Source: Chloroflexota bacterium (GTDB taxonomy: Bacteria > Chloroflexota > Anaerolineae > B4-G1 > DUEL01). From it: DNA of 5,574 nucleotides. The stretch's first letter is position 1. Every line of letters starts with the position of its first letter. Under the pieces are notes generated by a model. It searched no databases. It was not told the origin of the DNA and worked only from the letters and a program-made list of their open reading frames with translations. Below are positions 1-5,534 of the stretch, piece after piece. The stretch lies in the NCBI GenBank assembly GCA_017743275.1, contig JAGHZG010000138.1:1-5574 (forward strand), in the 5' to 3' direction. Position numbers and translations under genes: made by a program.

Positions 1-86
1 GGGGTGGGCTTCGGCGCACAGGCCGCCAGCATGGCCACCACCACGCTCAGAGCCAGCAGAGCACCCAGGAATTTCTTTGTGTTCAT
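1..86 (-). CDS. Lipoprotein N-terminus, probable sugar ABC transporter substrate-binding protein (partial)
   Basis: Only the first 28 codons are inside the window; the gene runs off its left edge. The ATG at 86 follows a strong ribosome binding site. The visible peptide is a textbook lipoprotein signal: a short basic start (MNTKK), a hydrophobic core of about 15 residues, and a lipobox L20-A21-A22-C23, followed by APKPT, the start of a proline-rich linker. Cys23 would be lipidated and the mature protein anchored outside the cytoplasmic membrane. Position at the end of a ROK regulator and GH94 phosphorylase unit suggests the substrate-binding lipoprotein of a carbohydrate ABC transporter, delivering the oligosaccharide that the phosphorylase cleaves. 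The lipoprotein nature is seen directly; the transporter role is inferred from context, since no part of the binding domain is visible. Another secreted lipoprotein is possible. Confidence 0.
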   Translation of the reverse strand, partial: MNTKKFLGALLALSVVVAMLAACAPKPT

Positions 87-181
87 TTTACCTCCTCCTT
101 GGTCTTTTGGGTTTTTAGGGTGATGACTGAACAGGGTTGAGGTGAGATCCGTTGATCTGCTCGGTTCCGGTGCACCTCCTT
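87..181 (-). other. Intergenic gap between GH94 gene and lipoprotein gene, with small inverted repeats
   Basis: This 95-base gap has no convincing sigma70 promoter and no stem followed by a T run, so the lipoprotein gene is probably read through from the phosphorylase gene. Directly after the GH94 stop there is an orphan Shine-Dalgarno-like AAGGAGGTG (181-173, minus strand) with no usable start codon at the right distance. GAGGTG at 139-144 (plus strand) is complementary to CACCTC at 173-178. Just inside it lies a perfect 5-bp hairpin, AGATC at 145-149 and GATCT at 154-158 with a 4-base loop. The outer pairing would hide the orphan ribosome-binding-like sequence. Function unknown; it may be chance or an mRNA-stabilising structure. 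Confidence 0.4.
91..100 (-). promoter_or_regulatory. Strong ribosome binding site of the lipoprotein gene
   Basis: On the minus strand this reads AAGGAGGAGG, followed by TAAA and the ATG at 86. The overlapping GGAGG repeats and short spacer predict very efficient initiation. That fits a binding protein needed in excess over its transporter and fixes the start codon choice. Confidence 0.8.
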
Positions 182-2593
182 TCAAAGAGTTTCGGCCTGG
201 GCAATGACCGGGTTGCCCATCACAACTTCTACCGTATGGGTCTGGCCGTCGCCGAAGGCCGGCACGACCGGCCCGGCGAGCGGCCTCCCGTCCACGGAGA
301 TGGCCTGGACGCCGCTATGGACGTGATGGGGGTTTTTGACATTAATGAGATAGACCGCGTTGCGGAATCTGCGCCGCATCCGGAACCCGTCCCAGTGGGC
401 GGGGATGTGGGGGTCAATCCGCAGTCCGTTCTCCTCCGGACGGATGCCCAGAATCCAGTGGGTGGCAACCCGATGCAGCCACTGTGCGGAGCCGGTGTAC
501 CACGTCCAGCCGCCGCGCCCGTAATACTCGGAGGACGGCCCGTCCACATTGCCCGGGGTGACGTACGGTTCAGCCCTGTAGCGATCAATATCGGCGCTGC
601 GGTTGGGCGGGCAGATGCGCCGATAGACCTCGTAGGCCCGCTCCGGCTGCCCGATGAGCACGTAGGCCCACACGGTCCAGGCGGCGGCGTGGGTGTAGAC
701 CCCGCCGTTTTCCCGCAGGCCCGGCGCGTAGCGGGTCACATAACCGATGTCGGGGCGGGGGCGGGTGAACGCCGGAAAGTTCAGCAGCGGGCCGTAGTCC
801 TTCAGCAGATATTTCGTCACCGACTCCATCGCCTGGCGCGCCTTTTCCTCCTCCGCCGCGCCGCTGATGACCGCCCAGATGTTGGGCATCAGGAAAATCA
901 TCCCCTCGTCGTTGGCCCTGGAGCCGAGGGGCAGGCCATCGTCCGTGGTGGCCTGGAGATACCACTCCCCGTCCCAGCCGAAGCGGTTCAGGGCCTCCTT
1001 CAGGGTGAGGCGCACATCCTCACATTGGCGGGCGAAGGTCTCGTCGCCGCGCTGCCGCGCCAGGGGGATGAAGTTGCCCAGAATGAAGTATAGAAATTCC
1101 GCCACCCAGAAACTTTCGCCCTTGAGCAACGTCCCGACCGCGTTCAGCCCGTCGTTCCAGTCGTGGTCGCCCATCAGAGGGACGCCGCGCGGCGAGAAGC
1201 GGGAGAAGGCCCGCTCTATAGCGCGCTTGCAGTGGTCATACAGGGGCTCGGCGGGGCCGTTCAGGTAGGGGACCGGTTCGTCCAGAATCCCGTAATCGGC
1301 CGTCTCCTTCAGGTAGGCATCCAGGACGAAGGGCAGCCAGAGTAGGTCATCGGAGCAGTTGGTGCGCGGCCCCCCGCCGCGAATGGAGAACCACCAGTGG
1401 AGCACGTCCCCTTCAACGAACTGCTGGGCGGCGTGCAGGAGGATTTGCCGTCGGGTGTATTCAGGCTCGCTCACCAGGAAAATCTGGCAGTCCTGCAACT
1501 GGTCCCGGAAACCGTAGCCGGCCGAGACCTGGTAGAAGGCCGACTTGCCCCAGAGGCGGCAGGAGATGGCCTGGTACTTCAGCCAGTAGTTGGTCATCAG
1601 ATTGAGCGCCGGGTCCGGCGTCTCCACATGTTCCGGGTCCACGAACCGCGACCAGAGGGCGTGCACGTCCTCCAGGGCCGCGGCGGCCTTCTCCGGGGCG
1701 GTGTACTGTTCTATCAGCGCGTACGGGTCCTCTTTGTCGTTCTCCGCCGCGCCCAGGGTGAAGACCACCTTACGGGTTTCGCCGGGGGCCAGTTCCACCT
1801 CCACCTGCAGGGCGGCAATCGCGTCCCCGAAGCGCCCGGCCCGCCCGGCCAGACACTCCTGACGCATCGCCTGGGGGTGCTCTTCGCTCTCGTAGAGGCC
1901 GATGAAGGACTCTTTGTCGCAGTCAAAGGACTTGAGGGGTTCGCTGACCGCCATGAAGGCCGTGTAGGGCCAGTCCACATTGTTGTAGCGGCCTTTGTCA
2001 TCGGGGAACCCCCAGAGGTACTTGCAGGCGAATACCGCCCGGCGTTCCGGTTCAGCCCAGGTCTCAATGAAGAGTTTGTGGAATTCCCGGTGTTCGTCGG
2101 GAGCAAATCCCAGCAGCCACTCCGCGTAGGAGGTGACATCCAGGCGGCGCGGGCGCTCGCTATCGTTGGTCAGGGTGAGGGCCATCACCTCCAGCGGGTC
2201 GTGTGCGGCGACGAAGACGGTCAGTTCACTGCGGATGCCCGCAATCTTCTGGCGGAAGCGGGAGTACCCCAGCCCGTGGATGACCTGATATTCATCCCAG
2301 GGGTGCATCACCGGCTTGTAGGTCGCCGACCAGAATTCGCCCGTATCCAGATCGCGGATGTAGATGTATTTCCCCCAGTTGTCCTTGACCAGGTCCTGGA
2401 AGGCGCGCGTGATGCGGTTCTGTCCGGCGTTGCCGCGCCAGGAGTACCCGGAGCCGGTCTGCGAGACCATCATCCCGTAATCCCCGTTGCTGATCACGTT
2501 TCCCCACAAACGCGGGGTGAGAGGGGTGGTGATGATGTACTCGCGGCCGTCTTCGGAGAACCCCCCATAGGCTGTTGGGAACAGCAGGGCCAT
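182..2593 (-). CDS. GH94 family glycoside phosphorylase (beta-glucan oligosaccharide type, substrate unresolved)
   Basis: This 803-residue protein is a full-length inverting phosphorylase of family GH94: phosphate attacks a beta-linked disaccharide or oligosaccharide, releasing an alpha-sugar 1-phosphate. Its length matches cellobiose and chitobiose phosphorylases (about 800). The layout is an N-terminal beta-sandwich (about 1-300), a helical linker, an (alpha/alpha)6 barrel (about 335-715) and a C-terminal beta domain. The GDHDWNDGLN motif at 475-484 carries the general acid, by analogy D481. GYGFRDQLQD (359-368) supplies sugar-binding Arg/Asp residues. THAAAW (634-639, H635) and YTGSAQW (699-705) match the phosphate pocket. 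No signal peptide is seen, so it should act in the cytoplasm. Several motifs (HWW at 399-401, SDDLLWLPF, GRGGWTWYTGSA) resemble cyclic beta-1,2-glucan synthase phosphorylase domains and 1,2-beta-oligoglucan phosphorylases, whereas ILGIRPEENGLRIDPHIP (714-731) is cellobiose-phosphorylase-like. Substrate therefore cannot be assigned. ATG at 2593 is preceded by GGGGG with a 6-base spacer; it starts 18 bases after the ROK gene. Residue analogies are from memory of family structures. Confidence 0.93.
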   Translation of the reverse strand: MALLFPTAYGGFSEDGREYIITTPLTPRLWGNVISNGDYGMMVSQTGSGYSWRGNAGQNRITRAFQDLVKDNWGKYIYIRDLDTGEFWSATYKPVMHPWDEYQVIHGLGYSRFRQKIAGIRSELTVFVAAHDPLEVMALTLTNDSERPRRLDVTSYAEWLLGFAPDEHREFHKLFIETWAEPERRAVFACKYLWGFPDDKGRYNNVDWPYTAFMAVSEPLKSFDCDKESFIGLYESEEHPQAMRQECLAGRAGRFGDAIAALQVEVELAPGETRKVVFTLGAAENDKEDPYALIEQYTAPEKAAAALEDVHALWSRFVDPEHVETPDPALNLMTNYWLKYQAISCRLWGKSAFYQVSAGYGFRDQLQDCQIFLVSEPEYTRRQILLHAAQQFVEGDVLHWWFSIRGGGPRTNCSDDLLWLPFVLDAYLKETADYGILDEPVPYLNGPAEPLYDHCKRAIERAFSRFSPRGVPLMGDHDWNDGLNAVGTLLKGESFWVAEFLYFILGNFIPLARQRGDETFARQCEDVRLTLKEALNRFGWDGEWYLQATTDDGLPLGSRANDEGMIFLMPNIWAVISGAAEEEKARQAMESVTKYLLKDYGPLLNFPAFTRPRPDIGYVTRYAPGLRENGGVYTHAAAWTVWAYVLIGQPERAYEVYRRICPPNRSADIDRYRAEPYVTPGNVDGPSSEYYGRGGWTWYTGSAQWLHRVATHWILGIRPEENGLRIDPHIPAHWDGFRMRRRFRNAVYLINVKNPHHVHSGVQAISVDGRPLAGPVVPAFGDGQTHTVEVVMGNPVIAQAETL

Positions 2594-2611
2594 GGTGTTC
2601 CCCCGCTCAGA

Positions 2612-3820
2612 TTACGTGATTTTGTACACGGGTGGCTTGAAGAGTTCTCCCAGCACCACGCAGGCCGCCCCGCGGGCCCAGGTTTCATCCCCGGCAGGCT
2701 CAATGATGATGTTCAGGTCATCGGCCAGGCCGTTGAACGCGTGGGCCCGAATTGCTTCCCGCATGGGCCCGAAACGCCATTCCCCGGCGCGAACTCCCTC
2801 CCCGCTGACGATGACCAACTGGGGGTTCAGGATGTTCACCAGGAGGGCGATGCCGATTCCCAGCCAGCGCCCCGATTCGGCCAGCAATCTTCGGGCCAGT
2901 TCATCGCCCGTTTCGGCCGCCGCCACGACGGCGTCCAGGGTTACGGGTTCCATGTCCGCCAGCATGGTCGGTTCTCCCCGGGCGATGGCGGCTCTTGCCT
3001 GGCGGACGACCACCGGGTCGGAGGCCAGGGCTTCCAGGCAGCCCCGCTTTCCGCAATCGCAGGGCGGTCCGTCCTCCACCAGGGGGATATGTCCCAATTC
3101 TCCCGCGCCGCCGATGGTGCCCCGGTAAAACTGACCGTTGACCACAATCCCGGCGCCGACCCCTCGTCCGACCGTAACCACCACAAAGTGGTTCACGCCG
3201 TGGCCGTAGCCGAACCATTGCTCCGCGATGGTCAGGGTGTTGACGTCGTTCTCCAGGTAGACGGGAATCCCCAACCGTTGGGCGATGGGTGGGGCAATGG
3301 GGACATTCCACCAACTGAAGAAAGGGGAGTAGCGACACACACCGACCTCGCCGTCTACCACTCCGGCCATGCCCAGCCCGATGCCCAGAACGCGGGTGGG
3401 GTCCACTCCAGACTGGGCAATGGTCGTCTCTACAGCGGCGACGATAGCGTCCTGTACAGCCTGGGGGTCGCACTGGCCTTGAAGGGGAACGGTTTGAGCG
3501 TAGACTACGCTGGCATCCAGGTCGGTGAGGGCGCTGGTGATGGCCTGTTCGGTCAATTTGACCCCCACGATAAAGCCGGCCTGGTCGTTGATCCGCAGGA
3601 GGACGGGCTTACGTCCGCCGGTGGATTCTCCGGCGCCCATTTCGTGGACCAGGCCTTTCTCTATCAGGCTGCCCACGATACTGGAGACCGCGGCCTGGCT
3701 TAAGCCGGAGAGCCGGGCGATTTCGGTGCGGGAGATAGGGCCCCGGCTCTTGATGAGGTTCAGCACCAGGTTGCGGTTCATCTCTTTGATCAGGTCGCGG
3801 TTCCCTTTCCGTAGATGCAT
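2612..3820 (-). CDS. ROK-family transcriptional regulator (NagC/XylR/Mlc type)
   Basis: This is a sugar-responsive repressor of the ROK family, about 402 residues. Residues about 8-75 form a winged helix-turn-helix (SRTEIARLSGLSQAAVSSIV, ending in the typical ESTGGRKPVLL wing and linker). The rest is a two-lobed ROK sugar-binding domain: ENDVN (191-195) holds the conserved sugar-contacting Asp193, and GELGH with CDCGKRGCLE gives the zinc site His245, Cys255, Cys257 and Cys262. The ATP-binding loop that is DxGxT in ROK kinases reads VGVKLTE (87-92 region), so kinase activity is unlikely and the protein should be a pure regulator. Two starts are possible: TTG at 3823 and ATG at 3820, both served by an AAGGG at 3835-3831; I prefer the ATG (10-base spacer). 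Residue numbers count from the TTG. As first gene of the unit, directly ahead of a GH94 phosphorylase, it probably controls its own operon, with a sugar or phosphorylase product as inducer. Confidence 0.93.
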   Translation of the reverse strand: MHLRKGNRDLIKEMNRNLVLNLIKSRGPISRTEIARLSGLSQAAVSSIVGSLIEKGLVHEMGAGESTGGRKPVLLRINDQAGFIVGVKLTEQAITSALTDLDASVVYAQTVPLQGQCDPQAVQDAIVAAVETTIAQSGVDPTRVLGIGLGMAGVVDGEVGVCRYSPFFSWWNVPIAPPIAQRLGIPVYLENDVNTLTIAEQWFGYGHGVNHFVVVTVGRGVGAGIVVNGQFYRGTIGGAGELGHIPLVEDGPPCDCGKRGCLEALASDPVVVRQARAAIARGEPTMLADMEPVTLDAVVAAAETGDELARRLLAESGRWLGIGIALLVNILNPQLVIVSGEGVRAGEWRFGPMREAIRAHAFNGLADDLNIIIEPAGDETWARGAACVVLGELFKPPVYKIT

Positions 3821-3843
3821 CAAAATCTTTCCCTTAAGGTTGC

Positions 3844-3860
3844 TTTTTTCACTGAAGTAA
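3844..3860 (-). promoter_or_regulatory. Candidate operator dyad at the transcription start
   Basis: TTCACTGAA at 3848-3856 is a 9-base palindrome around a central base (TTCA-C-TGAA), with further matching pairs at 3844/3860 and 3845/3859. It lies just downstream of the -10 box, over the expected start of transcription, where a bound repressor would block RNA polymerase. A weaker related dyad, TTCAACGTGGAA (two mismatches), sits at 3906-3917, upstream of the -35 box. Autoregulation by the ROK protein through one or both is an inference; the dyad is short enough to be chance. Confidence 0.4.
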
Positions 3861-3888
3861 ATATATCATGCTTTGGCCGATTTGTCAA
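3860..3888 (-). promoter_or_regulatory. Sigma70-type promoter of the ROK-GH94 unit
   Basis: On the minus strand there is a perfect -35 box TTGACA (3888-3883), a 17-base spacer, and a -10 box TATATT (3865-3860) with one mismatch to TATAAT. Transcription would begin near 3853, giving a leader of about 30 bases with the AAGGG ribosome binding site at 3835-3831. It is AT-rich in an otherwise GC-rich window and directly in front of the ROK gene. Such a strong core promoter fits a gene set held down by a repressor. Confidence 0.85.
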
Positions 3889-3927
3889 CTTCCCCATCCA
3901 GAAGGTTCAACGTGGAAATGCGTCCCT
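3889..3927. other. Junction between the ROK promoter and the aminotransferase remnant
   Basis: These 39 bases lie between the -35 box of the minus-strand promoter and the first codon with aminotransferase homology. They belong to neither: read in the aminotransferase frame they give residues (for example GSTWKCVP) that do not match the expected helix before the FDEVQ strand. The breakpoint that removed the front half of the aminotransferase gene must lie here. It contains the imperfect dyad TTCAACGTGGAA at 3906-3917. Confidence 0.5.
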
Positions 3928-4505
3928 ATGATTTTTGACGAGGTGCAGACGGGGTTTGGCCGCACCGGGGAGTGGTTTGCGGCCCGGCCTTCGGCGTGGA
4001 GCCGGACATCATCTGTCTGGCCAAGGGGATTGCCAGCGGGTTCCCATTGGGGGCGGTGGCGGCCCGCCGGGACCTGATGAAGCGGTGGGGGCCGGTCTCC
4101 CGCGGCACGGCCTACGGGGGCAACCCCATCTCCTGCGCGGCGGCACTGGCGGTGCTGGAGGTCATTCGGGAGGAGAACCTGCTGGAGAACGCCCGCGCGC
4201 AGGGGGCCTATATGCTGGAGGCGCTTCGCCAACTGCAGGCCGAATCCCCCATCGTCGGGGATGTGCGCGGGGTGGGGCTGATGATTGCGGTGGAGTTCGT
4301 CCGGCCGGGGTCCAAAGAGCCCAACCCGGAGGCCGTCCGCCGCGTCCTGCAGCGGGCGCTGGAAGACGGCCTGCTCCTCTACCCCTGTGGCCACTGGACC
4401 CAGACCATCCGCCTCATCCCGCCGCTGACCATCAACCGGGAGCAGGTGGAGGAGGGGCTGGAGATATTCCGCCGGGCGGTTCTGGCAGCGGGCGAAAATC
4501 CGTAA
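3928..4505 (+). pseudogene. Truncated and frameshifted class III PLP-dependent aminotransferase (GABA/acetylornithine type)
   Basis: About 192 residues of C-terminal homology remain of a family usually 400-450 long. The remnant opens with MIFDEVQTGFGRTGEWFA (3928-3981), which contains the Asp (codon 3937-3939) that contacts the pyridine nitrogen of PLP. The homology then moves to another frame at FGVEPDIICLAKGIASG (from 3990), with the PLP-binding Lys at 4023-4025, then TAYGGNP, VRGVGLM and the closing IRLIPPLTI; the stop is TAA at 4503-4505. The family pattern needs one extra base at about 3988-3989 to join WFAARP to FGVEPD, so one base is missing. About 230 N-terminal residues are absent; the sequence before 3928 is unrelated and holds the ROK promoter. 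Spacing of motifs is closest to 4-aminobutyrate aminotransferase, but the substrate cannot be told from half a protein. The truncation is clear; the frameshift could be a sequencing error. Confidence 0.88.
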
Positions 4506-4520
4506 ATCACGGTAACTACC

Positions 4521-4536
4521 TATCGCTTTGCCGATA
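4521..4536. repeat. Small inverted repeat after the aminotransferase remnant
   Basis: TATCG at 4521-4525 is complementary to CGATA at 4532-4536, with a 6-base loop. It lies 16 bases after the aminotransferase stop and just before the larger GCAGGC hairpins, so the whole 4506-4630 stretch is a cluster of foldable elements. Confidence 0.4.
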
Positions 4537-4541
4537 ACGTT

Positions 4542-4582
4542 GCGCAGGCTGTCAGCCTGCATGCAGGCCTGGCGGCCTGCGC
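4542..4582. repeat. REP-like double hairpin of four alternating GCAGGC/GCCTGC units
   Basis: GCAGGCT (4544-4550), loop GTC, AGCCTGC (4554-4560) is a perfect 7-bp hairpin. It is followed after AT by GCAGGCC (4563-4569), loop TGGC, GGCCTGC (4574-4580), a second perfect 7-bp hairpin. The middle, GCCTGCATGCAGGC (4555-4568), is a perfect palindrome, and the outer arms GCGCAGGC (4542-4549) and GCCTGCGC (4575-4582) also pair, so the element can fold as two hairpins or one long cruciform. It lies between convergent genes and could end transcription or stabilise RNA from either side, though no T run follows. GCAGGC-type palindromes of this kind are commonly dispersed in bacterial genomes. Confidence 0.75.
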
Positions 4583-4594
4583 GACAGGGGCGCG

Positions 4595-4630
4595 CCTTCG
4601 CCAGCGTCTTTTGTGGCGCTTGCCCGAAGG
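4595..4630. repeat. Inverted repeat next to the 3' end of thiD
   Basis: CCTTCG (4595-4600) pairs with CGAAGG (4625-4630), and inside it AGCG (4603-4606) pairs with CGCT (4617-4620). Together they could form an interrupted hairpin in the thiD transcript, 22 bases past its stop codon. It lacks the T run of a classical intrinsic terminator. Confidence 0.4.
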
Positions 4631-4651
4631 TCTCCTGGTGGGGAGTTACCA

Positions 4652-5461
4652 TCACATCCATCCCGCCTTTGCATACAGCGCGGCGAAATGATGAGTGGGG
4701 CCGTGGCCCTGGCCCAGGTCCAGGGCGTGGCGCAGCGCCAGGGTGATGTACTCCTTGGCCTGCCGGACGGCCTCCATCACGTCCAACCCCTTCGCCAGCC
4801 CCGCCGCGATGGCCGAGGCGAAGGTGCAGCCCGTGCCATGGGTATTCTTCGTCTCCACGCGCGGGGACGGGAAGTGGGTGAATCTCTCCCCATCGTACAG
4901 GATGTCCACGCTCTCCCCAACGGCCAGATGCCCCCCCTTGACCACCACATAGCGGGCTCCCATCTGGTGAATGGCCACCGCCGCGCGCTCCATATCCTCC
5001 ACCGTCCGGATGTCCATTCCGGTCAGCACGCGCGCTTCGTGCAGGTTGGGGGTCACGATGACCGCCAGGGGCAGCAGCAGGCGGATCAGCGCTTCCCGCG
5101 CGTCGGGCCGCAGGAGCGGGTCGCCGCTCTTGGCGACCATCACCGGGTCCACGACCAGGTTGGGAAGGGCGTGCTCCCGCACTTTGGCCGCCACCACAGC
5201 GATAATCTCGGCGTTGGCCAGCATCCCCGTCTTGACGGCATCCACGCCGATGTCGGTGACCACGGAGTCTATCTGCAGGCCCACGAAGTCCGCCGGGAGT
5301 TCGTAGACGCCCTGGACGCCCAGGGTGTTCTGGGCGGTGATGGCCGTCAGCGCGCTCATCCCGTAGACGCCCAGCGCGGCGAAGGTCTTCAGGTCGGCCT
5401 GGATGCCTGCCCCGCCGCCCGAATCCGAGCCCGCGATGGTCAGACAACGAGGAATCTTCAT
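4652..5461 (-). CDS. thiD: Hydroxymethylpyrimidine/phosphomethylpyrimidine kinase ThiD
   Basis: This 269-residue cytoplasmic enzyme phosphorylates 4-amino-5-hydroxymethyl-2-methylpyrimidine (HMP) and then HMP phosphate to HMP diphosphate for thiamine synthesis. It belongs to the ribokinase superfamily and has the usual length (about 265-270). Motifs appear in the right order: [17 protein letters not shown] (10-26), TAQNTLGV (42-49, Gln44 in the HMP pocket), VKTGML (76-81), [15 protein letters not shown] (103-117), VTPNLHEA (136-143), VVKGGH (173-178) and the anion-hole/catalytic NTHGTGCTF (206-214, Cys212). The C-terminal GHGPTHHF is also family-typical. No break or missing motif is seen. ATG at 5461 follows a strong AAGGAGGT and begins directly before the first strand, so the start is secure. 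It is convergent with the aminotransferase remnant, and no other thiamine gene is in view. I see no TPP riboswitch in the 113 bases upstream. Confidence 0.97.
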   Translation of the reverse strand: MKIPRCLTIAGSDSGGGAGIQADLKTFAALGVYGMSALTAITAQNTLGVQGVYELPADFVGLQIDSVVTDIGVDAVKTGMLANAEIIAVVAAKVREHALPNLVVDPVMVAKSGDPLLRPDAREALIRLLLPLAVIVTPNLHEARVLTGMDIRTVEDMERAAVAIHQMGARYVVVKGGHLAVGESVDILYDGERFTHFPSPRVETKNTHGTGCTFASAIAAGLAKGLDVMEAVRQAKEYITLALRHALDLGQGHGPTHHFAALYAKAGWM

Positions 5462-5464
5462 CGG

Positions 5465-5472
5465 ACCTCCTT
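5465..5472 (-). promoter_or_regulatory. Ribosome binding site of thiD
   Basis: The minus strand reads AAGGAGGT, then CCG and the ATG at 5461. The match to the anti-Shine-Dalgarno sequence is full, with a rather short spacer, and it settles the thiD start. Confidence 0.8.
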
Positions 5473-5482
5473 GTTTGCAGGA

Positions 5483-5505
5483 AGAGGGGATTTGTTATCT
5501 CCTCT
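5483..5505 (-). repeat. Imperfect hairpin in the thiD leader
   Basis: AGAGGGGAT (5483-5491, plus strand) and ATCTCCTCT (5497-5505) form a 9-base inverted repeat with one mismatch and a 5-base loop. It sits 11 bases upstream of the thiD ribosome binding site. It could be a small leader hairpin or a protein site. No clear -35/-10 pair is visible in this upstream region: the best fragments (CCGACA at 5516-5511 and GATAAC at 5499-5494 on the minus strand) are spaced too closely. Confidence 0.4.
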
Positions 5506-5534
5506 CACCTTTGTCGGAAGTAACTATTCAGGCT

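Noticed and set aside
83..181. The frame after the GH94 stop stays open across the gap and ends in a TGA overlapping the lipoprotein ATG, suggesting a small coupled gene or stop readthrough.
   Set aside because: The only early start is a GTG within the ribosome-binding-like sequence itself, and the product looks random. A 30-codon open stretch is easily chance.
152..1093. A 313-codon plus-strand open frame opposite the end of the GH94 gene.
   Set aside because: It is an antisense shadow in GC-rich sequence, without ribosome binding site or recognisable motifs.
1397..3703. A 768-codon open frame on the plus strand opposite both the GH94 and ROK genes.
   Set aside because: Its codons lie exactly opposite those of both real genes. 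In this phase antisense stops need TTA, CTA or TCA codons in the real genes, which are rare at high GC. The product has no family motifs and is rich in low-complexity stretches.
2612..3820. The ROK protein as a sugar kinase (glucokinase).
   Set aside because: It has an N-terminal DNA-binding winged helix and lacks the DxGxT ATP-binding motif.
3868..3927. A native N-terminus for the aminotransferase fragment starting at the ATG at 3868.
   Set aside because: There is no ribosome binding site, the codons overlap the ROK promoter, and the resulting peptide does not resemble the family.
3885..5447. A 520-codon open frame on the minus strand covering thiD and the aminotransferase remnant.
   Set aside because: Its first part is thiD in a shifted frame (Arg/Gly-rich product) and its last part is antisense to the aminotransferase; the ThiD frame carries all the conserved motifs.
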